64,000 nt of DNA from Actinostola sp. cb2023. Taxonomy: Eukaryota > Cnidaria > Anthozoa > Actiniaria > Actinostolidae. Within the stretch, counting starts at the first letter, position 1; every line of letters starts with the position of its first letter. Under the pieces are notes generated by a model that saw only the letters and a program-made list of their open reading frames with translations, was not told the DNA's origin and ran no database searches. This document shows positions 12,155-21,847 of this stretch, one piece after another. A program made the translations under genes and the position numbers. The stretch covers positions 1-64,000 of the forward strand of contig JAUJYZ010000682.1 in NCBI GenBank assembly GCA_033675265.1, read 5' to 3'.

Positions 12155-12623
12155 AAAAAACTGGGGGTAAACTACCACAGGAAGCCCAAGCAACATAAGA
12201 GTAAGAAAGCCCTTACGAAATAATTTCCATTCGCTCAAATTTCCTCTTTAATCAAATAACAACGTTAACCACTCTCCCTTTCAAAATATAGTAAAAATAA
12301 ATAAAGTCAAAATACAATCTCACAGTTTTGTGAAGGGGTTTTGTATAGGGAAGGGGGGTGCACTACATTTAGAGTAGCCGGTTTACGGCCCACACCCCCA
12401 AATAGCAAAGAAATTTGAACCAATATCACGACTATCAAATTCCTGGGCGACAGAGATTTGTCTGTGCGTCACGTTTCGCTAATAATTATCAATGTGTTCG
12501 AAACAATACATCTTTGTCTTCTAGGGTACTTCTACTGGTGTTTATTCCTAGACTAGATTTTGCATTATATCATAATAAGGGTATCGCACGGATAAATATT
12601 TCTTACAGCGTAACTTTGCTTAC

Positions 12624-13107
12624 CTGAGCCAATAGGAACTTTGGCATTGTGAGAACGATATATTTCCGCAGATATAATGGCGTTTACACGGCGGACATTC
12701 TTCATACTTTTCCTCGGCCCTCGGTGAGTGGGATAGGAGCATGTGATGCTCTTTCTGCCAGACCAGTCAGTCGTTAGTTTTTTCCTGTGCTTGGGACATA
12801 TCGTCATGGAAATTTTCGCCTCCTCAGTTGCGTCTAAATTTCCGGCTCTATTCAATATCAGGTCAACTTCACTGATGTTCCCCGAGCTTACTCCAAGGCT
12901 GACTAGATGTGAAGTCATGTCCAATTTACAAGCAAGCAAGGGGAGGATCTGCGATCCTATACCCTCCAAACTGCATGAACACTCGGGAGAACTAAAGGAA
13001 CAGCTTGCTGATACACTCATGAACTGCGTGTTATGCAATAACTGTCCTTTATTAGTTGATATCAACTTACAATCTTGGCAATAATATGTGTGGTTTTCGT
13101 CACGCAA
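12624..13107 (-). CDS. Copy B N-terminal exon
   Basis: Carries the family signature MTICPKHRKKLTTDW followed by CSYP and ends at KVPIGS before a consensus donor (gtaagc). Upstream there are further Cys pairs (YYCQDC, FSSPECSC). It belongs with the core exon at 10,299-11,753. The exons equivalent to copy A exons 3 and 4 are missing between them, replaced by a foldback element and about 450 bp in which I see nothing (12,155-12,623). Confidence 0.6.
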
Positions 13108-13169
13108 CGCACCTCACCCCAGATCAGGAAATTACTTTTTAAAATTTGCTTCATTGTTATTATTGATTA

Positions 13170-13447
13170 CAGTGCGACTACACCAACCAAGGCCACCCAA
13201 ACAAAATTTTGAATCAAATTTTCTAATCACATTTGTGACGCTGAATAACAGAATGATGTCGAATTCTACAATTTAAACTGTTTCTTGTTCACTCTTGATC
13301 ATATACATACACATATAAAGTAAAATATATGCTTTTAAAGCGAAAATTTGAAAATTTGTGCAGATTCTATTGTTTGAATACTCAATTGTGATTGGATAAT
13401 TTGTATGAAAATTTGTTTGGGTGGCCTTGGTTGGTGTAGTCGCACTG
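13170..13447. mobile_element. 278-bp MITE with TA target duplication
   Basis: Termini cagtgcgactacaccaacc and a further ~20 bp (aaggccacccaaacaaa) are mirrored at the right end. TA flanks both ends. The CAGTGCGA terminus is shared with the 183-bp element at 25,416, which suggests the same autonomous Tc1/mariner-like source. Confidence 0.85.
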
Positions 13448-13668
13448 TAAATACTACAGAATTTAAAAAAATGGATGAGTCGTATTTCTTCATTTTCTCT
13501 TTACTTTCATTTACACAATTGCATATTTTCCGTTAATAAGTTTCTACAAAACACCATATTCGATTTACCGTCAGAAAAAATAATTGAACATTTAAATTTC
13601 AAGCAATAAATATTTTAAACAATATGTTTATTAGTAGAAATATTAATAAGGAAACTAAGACTGGTTAA

Positions 13669-14226
13669 AGGGGGACTAGTACGTAAATCGTTCAAAATTT
13701 GATTTAGCTGAAACTTCACTGAAATAATCTCAAAGACCCATACAATCACTGGTTCATTTTTTTCTCAAAAATTCCAATGGGAAGTAATGCATTTTTATGA
13801 ATCTTTAGAGGTGTCAGTGACGTCACTTACTCAACCCAAACTTAGCTCCATACATTTCTTTGTATTTTGTAATCAAAATATCTGAATGGTTTGTTCAGAT
13901 AACAGCTCTGCACTGAAGAAAACTAGTCAAACAATCAATCCTAAGCACATATAAGGTAAGAAAACTCCTTCACACAAACGTTTAGCTTCATAGAAATAAA
14001 ATAATTCAAGACATTAAACATGAAGAAATGTACGTAGCGAAGCCGTGATGATTGTTTGGGTTGAGTAAGTGACGTCACTGGCACCTCTAAAGATTCATAA
14101 AAATGTATTACTTCCCATTGGAATTTTTGAGAGAAAAATTAACCAGTGATTGTATGGGTCCTTGAGATTATTTCAGTGAAGTTTCAGCTAAATCAAACTT
14201 TGAACGATTTACGTACTAGTCCCCCT
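13669..14226. mobile_element. 558-bp TTAA MITE, copy 1
   Basis: Arms of about 190 bp start agggggactagtacgtaaa and are mirrored to actagtccccct. TTAA is present on each side (13,665-13,668 and 14,227-14,230). A TTAA duplication is typical of piggyBac and Kolobok elements. The second copy, at 31,672, has the same length and its core in the opposite orientation. Confidence 0.9.
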
Positions 14227-14396
14227 TTAAACATTTGAACCAGGCGTATTTTGATACCCGGAAAAATGTATATTATGTTAATTTGGTCAAGATTTAGCGA
14301 ACGCTCACGCGCTCAGCTCTGCTTAGTGAAATATTTGTTCTAGATGTGTGCAAATTGAATTGAATCAATCTTTGACTATTCATAGTAAGGACAGTA

Positions 14397-14487
14397 AGTA
14401 TTTATTTTGCAATAGTCGGACCAGTTTTGTTTGTCTTCGTTACAATTCAAGCGTGATGTTTACCCAGGAAAATTTCCATTATGCTAA
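14397..14487. repeat. Right arm of inverted repeat flanking copy B
   Basis: Complement of 9205-9302. It is cut off at 14,487, where recognisable retrotransposon gag begins, so the retrotransposon fragment appears to have joined inside this repeat. Confidence 0.6.
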
Positions 14488-14833
14488 TTTACAGCAGTTG
14501 CAAAGCGATGTGAAGGAACTCAAAGAGATCGTTTCCTCGCTCTCTAAGGCATCCATTAGCGTCAGTGCCCCCGACCAAGTATCAGTTGAAGGCATAAATC
14601 AACAGGGGCATCGACAGTACCAGACTTCGCAGAACCGTGGCGGACGCCGTGGCCGGGGAGAGTGACGAACGGAATGCTACCGATGTGGAAAGCCAGGCCA
14701 CTTCGCAAGGGATTGCTCATCGGGTACACGTCGCCAAAATCAAACAGCCTCTACCTCAAGGGATATTCAGTGCCATAACTGCGGGGGATGGGGTCATCTG
14801 GCCAGGCAGTGCCCATCCACTCCTTTAAACTAG
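14488..14833 (+). CDS. Gag C-terminal part with two CCHC knuckles (gypsy 1)
   Basis: A short coiled-coil-like segment (QLQSDVKELKEIVSSL) is followed by a Gln/Gly/Arg-rich linker and two zinc knuckles, CYRCGKPGHFARDC and CHNCGGWGHLARQC, which bind RNA in such proteins. One in-frame TGA lies before the first knuckle. The frame ends at 14,833 and overlaps pol by about 45 bp in another frame, as is common when pol is made by ribosomal frameshifting. The N-terminal capsid region is missing. Confidence 0.8.
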
Positions 14834-16345
14834 TCGATGTTGATGCGAAGGGGCGCGCATCAACAGTGAAGAATAAGCCTTCAGCCTCAAGAGACAATAA
14901 GAAAACAATGCATGTCGCTGGGAAAGTAGGAACCATACCATGTACTTGGTTAATCGACACTGGAGCGGATGTAACGTGTGTGAGCGCCCAGTTGCCCGGA
15001 ATGAAAGATATGGTCTTACTACCGCCAACCTCGAGCCCTTCGGCCACTAACGGTTCACGTTTGTAATGTGTGGGCGAGGTCGTGACCACCATAAAGATCG
15101 GGCACGTCACTCGACCGTCGGTTAGAGTTTTAGTCGTGGATAAACTGAACTCTCCTGCCATACTAGGCGTGGATGTGTTGCGGAACTACGACAACATGAC
15201 GATTGACTGGGAAGCACAGGTTTTACACCTGGGAGGATACTCGATTCCTTTAGAAGACCGACTGCTAGGAGCTCCTAGGCAACCGACAGAGGTATGCTTG
15301 GTGTCAGACACAGTAATTCCTGCGCGTTCGCAGTGTTTCATCAGAGCCACCTCCAAAGACTTTGGCACAATGCCACAGGACACCATGTTCGTCCCCTACC
15401 AAGACAAAATGGCTAAACAAAACGTCCTTCTCGGTGCAGGAGTGGTGGTACGAAGTATAAAAAACGAGATCCCCATTTTGGTCATGAACAACAGTGCGTC
15501 GCCCATAAAGCTTTACAACGGTAGGTCCATCGGACACCTCTCTACGGTTACGGTGCAGGATGAAGAGGAAGAAACTAAAAGACCGAAAGTGACAGAACGA
15601 AGGGAACCTGCTAATGTGGACTTGTCAGACAGCTGCCTCACGGCCAAACAGAAAGAAGCAGTAACAAGGGTCCTTAGTGACTTTCGCGACACCTTCGCGA
15701 ATGACGTAACAGAAGTCGGGAAAACAGACAGGATCAACTTTGAAATCGACACGAATAATCACCCCCCAGTGGCCCTGAAACTACGGCGCACCCCATTTGC
15801 ACTGCGAGACGAAGTAGACAGAGAGATACGAGAAATGGAGGAAAGAGAAGTCATCCGCGAGTCCGCATCACCGTGGTCGTCACCCATATTGTTGGTGCCG
15901 AAGAAGGATGGATCATATCGATTTTGCGCCGACTTTCGAGCCCTGAACGATGTGACTGTAACAGATATATTTCCACTGCCGTCCATCAGGGAATGTCTGG
16001 ACTCACTAGGAGGCTCAGCTATGTTCAGCACTTTAGATCTACACAGTGGCTACTGGCAGATACCGATTGACCCTAAGGACAGACACAAGACAGCATTCAC
16101 CACAGAATCTGGACACTGGGAATTCGTCGTCATGCCCTTCGGTGTCAAAAACGCACCAGCGGTGTTCTCTCGCCTGATGGCTGATGTCATGAGAGGTTTG
16201 ACTTGGAACGGGGTTGCCATATACCTTGATGACATCATAATCGGAGGTGCCAGCTTTGACGAGCACCTACGACTTCTGAAAGAAGTACTTTCACGGCTGA
16301 GAAACGCCGGATTGACAATCAAGAGTTCAAAGGTTCACTTGTGCC
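14788..16345 (+). CDS. Pol: protease and reverse transcriptase (gypsy 1)
   Basis: An aspartic protease with active-site motif LIDTGADVTCV is followed, after one in-frame stop near 15,064, by reverse transcriptase motifs in order: WSSPILLVPKKDGSYRF, FSTLDLHSGYWQIP, FVVMPFGVKNAPAVF and the catalytic YLDDIII. After SSKVHLCQ the frame is lost. The connection segment that normally links RT to RNase H is partly deleted and the next domain continues in another frame. Confidence 0.9.
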
Positions 16346-17387
16346 AGAAAATTGGCCTCGACCACAAACCTCCAAAGATGTTCGCAGTTTTCTGGGACTG
16401 TGTAATTACTACATGGAGTTCGTCCCCAACATCCAGCTTCTCGCCAAGCCCCTGAACGAGCTGACAGGAAAGGCAAGCTTCGTGTGGACTGCCGAGCGCG
16501 AGAAATCATTTTGCAAGCTTAAGGAAGCACTTACGAGCGCTCCGGTCTTGGCATTTCCGGACATGACCAAGACGTTTGAACTAAGCACTGACGCATCTGA
16601 CACTGGATTTGGTTGCATCTTATCTCAACGCGATAACTCAGGACGAGAACGACCCGTATATTACTTATCCAAAACGTTTTGTGATAACGAACTCTCCTGG
16701 CATACAAGAGATAAGGAAGCCTTTGCCCTAGTCTACGCCTTGCGGAAGTTCAGACAGTACCTTCTGGGACGGAAGTTTATTTGGTACACAGATCACCTTG
16801 GATTACGTTGGCTGCGGAATACCAGGGACCCCAGAGGCAGGTATGCGCGGTGGGTCGAACAAATTGAGGAGTTTGAATTTGAAACGTGCTACAGGGCAGG
16901 ACAGCTCAACCAACACGCTGATGCTCTCTCCCGAAAGCCCCAACAACAGAATGTATCCATGGTATCTCCTAGTGCCGTTCGATTCTCCGCAGAGGTTATA
17001 AAGACAAAACAAGAACATGACGCGGTCCTCAGCCGGGTGATCACGCACCTCCGACTGAGTGATGATAGAAAGCAACCTCTAAACCCTAAAGTAAGAACCT
17101 GGATGAGAAAGAGGGACACCCTGTTCTTGGACAAAACAGGAATGCTATATATCAAGTTTCGTCGAGGTAGGAAAATTCTTAACCAGTTGGTTGTCCCAGA
17201 TAGCCTTGTGCCAGACGTTCTTCAACTAAAGCATGATGAGGCAGGGCACATGTCGTCGTCCAAGACAAGGAAACTCATTCAACGAGAGTACTACTGGCTA
17301 TCCGTAAACGAGGACACTGTCAGACCTGCTCTGTCTGCGCGACCTGCAAAGACCCACCTAGAGAGACCACAACCGACGCGAATCTAA
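16341..17387 (+). CDS. Pol: RNase H and integrase zinc-binding part (gypsy 1)
   Basis: Begins within the connection domain (RSFLGLCNYY) and covers RNase H (FELSTDASDTGFGCILSQ, SWHTRDKEAFALVYALR, YTDHLGLRWL, NQHADALSRKP). It then runs into the HHCC finger of integrase (KHDEAGHM). The reading frame changes near 17,315 before the two cysteines, which are found in the next frame (CSVCATC). Confidence 0.88.
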   Translation: MPENWPRPQTSKDVRSFLGLCNYYMEFVPNIQLLAKPLNELTGKASFVWTAEREKSFCKLKEALTSAPVLAFPDMTKTFELSTDASDTGFGCILSQRDNSGRERPVYYLSKTFCDNELSWHTRDKEAFALVYALRKFRQYLLGRKFIWYTDHLGLRWLRNTRDPRGRYARWVEQIEEFEFETCYRAGQLNQHADALSRKPQQQNVSMVSPSAVRFSAEVIKTKQEHDAVLSRVITHLRLSDDRKQPLNPKVRTWMRKRDTLFLDKTGMLYIKFRRGRKILNQLVVPDSLVPDVLQLKHDEAGHMSSSKTRKLIQREYYWLSVNEDTVRPALSARPAKTHLERPQPTRI

Positions 17388-18110
17388 CCAGCCAACCAAC
17401 GGAACCATGGCAAGAAGTTTCAATGGATCTCAAAGGGCCCTTTGGACCCCAATCGACCTCTAGGGGGAGCCGTTACTTACTGGTAGTTCTGGACCTCCTG
17501 ACGAGAGCAGCAGAGATGATACCCATACCAAATAAGACAGCGAAGACCGTAGCCAATGCGGTGGTTACAGAGGTCTTCTGTCGACATGGAATACCCGAAT
17601 CCATCTTAACAGACAAAGGTCTGGAATTTGACAGTTCAGCCATGCTGGTGTTGGCAACAGAGTTAGGAATCGACAAAAAAAGGATAAGTGCACTCCACCC
17701 CCAAGCCAACGGCGCAGTGGAGAGATTAAACCGTACTATTGGTCAAATGCTCAAGACAACACAAGAGGAAAACGACCTAGACTGGGATCTCAAAATACCA
17801 TTTGTGCGCTTCAACTATTTGAATCAGGAACACTCGTCAACAGGGTACTCGCCATTTTACCTCACGTTTGGGCGGAACACAAGAACTCCTGTGCTAGTCA
17901 AGGATAGTAGCATGCCTAAACCCAAAACACCTCAACAGTGGGCCACCGATCTTGCAAAAACCCTCAAGGAAGCACACGACGCTAGTTCCACAAGAGACAG
18001 ACTTCAAAAGGAAAAAGGGCAGAAAAGAGCAAGGAGGTTCTTACTACACAAAGGTTCAAGGTTGGGGATGAGGTACTCGTCTACTCACCAACAAGAAAAG
18101 GACAAGTGAA
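17316..18110 (+). CDS. Pol: integrase catalytic core (gypsy 1)
   Basis: DDE integrase core: first Asp in SMDLKGPFG, second in ILTDKGLEF, Glu in ANGAVERLNRTI. It lies downstream of the CxxC finger. All three catalytic acids are present. The frame breaks near 18,100; the tail continues in the next feature. Confidence 0.88.
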
Positions 18111-18648
18111 GTCACTCCATAGAGCATGGGCAGGGCCCTACATCGTTATCCAGTGCCGCGAAGGGAACACATATCGTATTAAGAACTCTGACAATTTTCG
18201 ACAAAGATTCATTCGTCACCATGATCAGCTACGTTACCTGCACTCTAGACCACTTCATCTTACCAAACCGAGCCAAGCTGATGTGACAGATGACAAACCA
18301 GTTCATGATATACAGCCTTCTGGAGTACCAAAGAAACCCACTACAAGCACCAACACGGTTCCACCCTTGACAAGCCTCCCGACCTTCGGAGATTCCGACG
18401 ATGAAAGTGATGAGGACAGTGACAACGGGGAAGGTGAACCACAAGAGAATGCAGAAGCCCCAGGAGGATCAACCGAACCAGAAACAGCACGAAGAAGTCA
18501 AAGACAAAGGCGGGAGCCCCAACGCTTTGGAGAGTGGGTCCATCCGGACAGCATTAGGCCCTTGTATAGTGATGTTGTAAAAGGACAAACGACTAACTTA
18601 TGGCACTGTAAGGGGGGGGGGGGGGGGGGGGGGGGGGGTATAGTGTAA
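18106..18648 (+). CDS. Pol: integrase C-terminal tail (gypsy 1)
   Basis: Contains the SH3-like GPF/Y-type segment seen in many gypsy integrases (WAGPYIVIQCREGNTYRI), then QRFIRHHDQLRYL and an acidic Ser/Glu-rich tail. No chromodomain is visible. The last residues are translated poly-G and are not biologically meaningful. Confidence 0.75.
   Translation: MKSLHRAWAGPYIVIQCREGNTYRIKNSDNFRQRFIRHHDQLRYLHSRPLHLTKPSQADVTDDKPVHDIQPSGVPKKPTTSTNTVPPLTSLPTFGDSDDESDEDSDNGEGEPQENAEAPGGSTEPETARRSQRQRREPQRFGEWVHPDSIRPLYSDVVKGQTTNLWHCKGGGGGGGGGIV
18612..18638. repeat. 27-base G homopolymer at the polypurine tract
   Basis: A pure G run directly upstream of the 3' LTR, where the plus-strand primer tract of an LTR retrotransposon lies. 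It probably grew from a shorter purine tract. A 27-base C run at 25,064-25,090 is a separate homopolymer. Confidence 0.8.
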
Positions 18649-18848
18649 TGTTGACAGTGGTCAGCGGCCGCTGGACCGGAGCCAGTCAGCGGTCAACTTG
18701 CAAGGAGTTACGTTGAAGTTACGTTTTGAGTTACGTTGGAGTTCGAGACTGTTTATACAGTTTGATAAGTGAATTCATGAACAAATAAAGTCGATTATTT
18801 TACAATACGTATAGCGGCCATAACTTGACCGCAAGTCCCAATTAAACA
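18649..18848 (+). repeat. 3' LTR of gypsy 1 (~200 bp)
   Basis: Starts tgttgacagtgg after the G tract and ends ccaattaaaca, giving TG...CA termini. It includes an aataaa signal near 18,784. With no 5' LTR to compare, the start could instead be 18,644. The flanking five bases (ttgct) cannot be tested for duplication. Confidence 0.65.
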
Positions 18849-18858
18849 TTGCTCATAC

Positions 18859-19665
18859 CTTTTCATGAGGTGAGGGCGCTTGTTCCATGCTCACGGCAAA
18901 ATGGATCTCATCGTCGACTTCTGAGTCATCGTCATCATCTCCCGATGATTCTGCTTGTGACGCCATTTTAAGTTGGTAACTAGAAAACAGGCCGCTCAAA
19001 TGTTCCTTACATCGCTTGCATACACCTGAAAAAGTAAACATATATTGCGGACAACGGTTTATTGGTTCGAACCGTGTGGCATGAAAGGTCTTATTATCGC
19101 GATTGAATCTACTGGGGCTGCAAAAAAAAGCTACAGCAAAGAAACACTCCCGATAAATTAAAATACACTCCCAACTGCCCATTACTGCAAAATTCAGCAA
19201 AAGGGTTCATTGAACTTTTTCTATATACAGTTACAACTAAATGAACGTCTGCATTAGGCGTTTCTAAATGTTTCTAAGCATTGCAAACGAACTCATTTAT
19301 GAGAAAACAAAATAAATAAAAGACAAAGACAAATTCGCTTGCTATTTATGATATGACTCTTAGCTATCCCGAATATTTTCCCCAATAAACGAATTCAGTC
19401 ACCACAATTCGGGAAAGCTTGTTCCTTCAGACACAAGGAACAGCAATAATGGCAGCCTGTCCAAAAAATCTAATATGTTTGTTGTGTAACTTGTTGTGTA
19501 ACTTGGGCCTAAATTTTAGTGAAGTGGGATTGGGTATATATAGTAGTATTATACAAAGTATATAGTTTTTTTTATAGTATGTAATATTTTATTTATTTTA
19601 AATTATTATTTGAGGGCCATGAGTTCATCAGTGAAAACTGTTAAATGTACCCTCGTGAAATAAAG

Positions 19666-19703
<38 letters not shown>

Positions 19704-20246
19704 GGGAATAAATAAAACCATGTTCGATTCCGAATCGGGACACCTGTTGGCAAGATTTCCCGCCAATATTTCGAGAATATTTCGGTTGCACGTGTTGCTA
19801 TTTTATATAAGATATCTTAATTTGCACGTAAATCTACATTGTACTTACGCGATCCGACAGGTATGATGATGTTTGAAGTCTCCATGATATACATTGATAT
19901 GGAGCTTGTAAGACCACAGGTCCCTGAGGTCGATGATGACTTGTGAGCCGCTAGACCGATAGGAACAGCACACTTTTCTGTAGTACGCCAACGTATGCCA
20001 AATAGATCGCGGTGGCCAGGGCACACCGTCATGGTTAAGTGATTTTCCATTGGCCTAAAGATTCCTGCAAATCAATAACGAATACTGTGTAAAGTTCATT
20101 ATGAAGAAGATTTGATACTGAAGACGTACGTCTCTATTGCAGTCTCTGATTGTTACACAGGTTTGATTGGACGGATAATCGTCGCTTATTCCACATGAAC
20201 CTCCAACTAGAGCAGTGTAGTTGTACAACGCCATGCCACAAACCAC
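18859..20246 (-). pseudogene. Copy D of the uncharacterised family (exons 1-3 only)
   Basis: Exon 1 (about 20,246-20,127) has YTALVGGSCGIS and RDCNRDV. Exon 2 (20,064-19,849) has the signature MTVCPGHRDLFGIRWR and ends at PVGSR before gtaagt. Exon 3 (19,025-18,859) starts CKRCKEHL and is Asp/Glu-rich. All limits carry GT/AG sites. No later exons follow; the gypsy 1 LTR begins a few bases after the exon 3 donor. Function unknown. The short exon 1 lacks the tail seen in copies A and C. Confidence 0.65.
19202..19848. other. Intron of copy D with (TTA)n tract
   Basis: Non-coding. The only feature I can name is a trinucleotide (TTA)n run at about 19,669-19,701. It is preceded by an aaataaag-type sequence, as in the tails of many short repeats. 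Confidence 0.5.
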
Positions 20247-21847
20247 GAGCTATTCAGTTTCGAAAAGCGTGATTCTCTGATTTATGGGACGTCTAGTACG
20301 TGAAATGAACATATGCTAATTTATGCTAATTACAGAGTCAAATCTGCGAAACTTACCTGGACGTTCGGCTTTGCCAATGGAAGAGTATTTGCGGGTCGCT
20401 AGTAGATTTTACATATGATATATTAGAGAGGATTAGCTTTACTGCGATGTAGTTTTTGTGAAAAATAATTTAATACGAGATGGCATTTAGCCGTCTTCAA
20501 TTTGACCAAAATGAGCTTGTGGAAGAGAGACTGACCATATTTTTCGAGAATGTATTGACAAGTTGAGGATTTTCAATTCCCTGATATTTCCACCAAAAGA
20601 CCCTTTGGGTGAACTCTTTTCAAAAATAATCTTAAAAGTTTTGGCAAAATTTTATTTTCGACGAAATCGAAAAAAGTTCAAAATACGGCTTCCCGCCTGT
20701 CTGGCGACCATCGAATTGGGCTAGAAATGGTGCATCTTTGACAACCGATAACACGACAAGGAGACTTACTACGAAACTGCCAATCAAGCACATTATTAGG
20801 CATCATTATATTTATACTGGTATTGAAGCATAGCTCAAGATTCTTCTTCTTTGTATGTTTTTTTAGATAGCGAAAATACTGACTACGACCCTCTGATCGA
20901 AACATCAATTTTGAGCCGATTTTTAAGGGGCAATATCTCCTATGGTATATGTTTTACATTCAAATAAATATTATTTTCTTAGAACAGATTGATTCAACTT
21001 TGTCTGTTCCAAATACCTAAAACGGTCCGCGGAAACTCTGTGTTTTAGAAAAATATTTATACACCCCACTTTCATTAATTGTGACCCTAGCTGACACTAA
21101 GCGTGACAAGCACTCACGCTTGATCAATGATTCTTAAAGCCAATTTTACGATTAATATTTCAATTTTCCTTCCATAATCGTTCAAAAATATGTTGTAAAA
21201 TTAACTTTCTAACCATCTGCTGCGAAACAGTTACAGGACAAACGAAATTTGCCGGTATATTATACGAGTTGTCGCCCGTTTGTAATGCAACGCTAATAAC
21301 AACAAACAACCCGCGAGTTGGAGGTCAAGCAAAACACTTGAAATTTATAGCCAGTAAATCGCTAGTCTAAAAAATAGCAACTGCAAAGCAATAGAAATAC
21401 TGCTGTAACTCTAATCAGAAACAATTTGAAATAAAGACGCGATTAAAGTGTGCATACTCGTTTGTTGCTACCAAATCAGTGAGGTTGATTGAAATCCCGA
21501 TCGAAATAAAGTGAGTATAAATTATGAAAATCTATACTACTGCATATTTCGTCGATACTACATGTAAGTCACAAATGAAACAACTGTAATTTCATTAAAG
21601 TGTTTATGAAACCAAATTTTAAGACTGTATTTGATTATAAAATAATAAAATTCATGAGTTTCTGATCATTATGGTTCTTTTTTGTTTGAAATTCAGTTAT
21701 AGAAAATATTTTTTTTTGTCCTCGGAAAATCGTCACTCGGCGTCAAAAGTGTCCGGTCTATTCGCACGGTCAAACGAACGATGTGACGTCACTGCGTGGA
21801 CTCGTCGCCAGCTACGTACTTCCAGCTCATGTTGTATTGTAAACGTG
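20247..21847. other. Non-coding stretch upstream of copy D and of the THAP gene
   Basis: The stretch lies between two divergent 5' ends. Around 20,565-20,630 (cctttgggtgaact) it is weakly similar, inverted, to 8585-8650. I see no other gene, RNA or clear terminal repeat. The left end of the THAP element should lie here but I could not define it. Confidence 0.4.

Larger units (their letters stand above)
14488..18848 (+). mobile_element. 5'-truncated Ty3/gypsy LTR retrotransposon
   Basis: In order: partial gag with two zinc knuckles, protease, reverse transcriptase, RNase H, integrase, a purine tract that has become a 27-base G run, and one 3' LTR. There is no 5' LTR or gag N-terminus. The protease-RT-RNase H-integrase order places it in Ty3/gypsy. 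No chromodomain is seen after the integrase. The coding region changes frame at about 16,345, 17,315 and 18,100, so it is dead. The 3' LTR ends 10 bp from the last copy D exon, i.e. it is lodged in that gene's intron. Confidence 0.92.

Noticed and set aside
18229..18444. Minus-strand frame over the integrase tail
   Set aside because: Antisense shadow of the gypsy 1 coding sequence.
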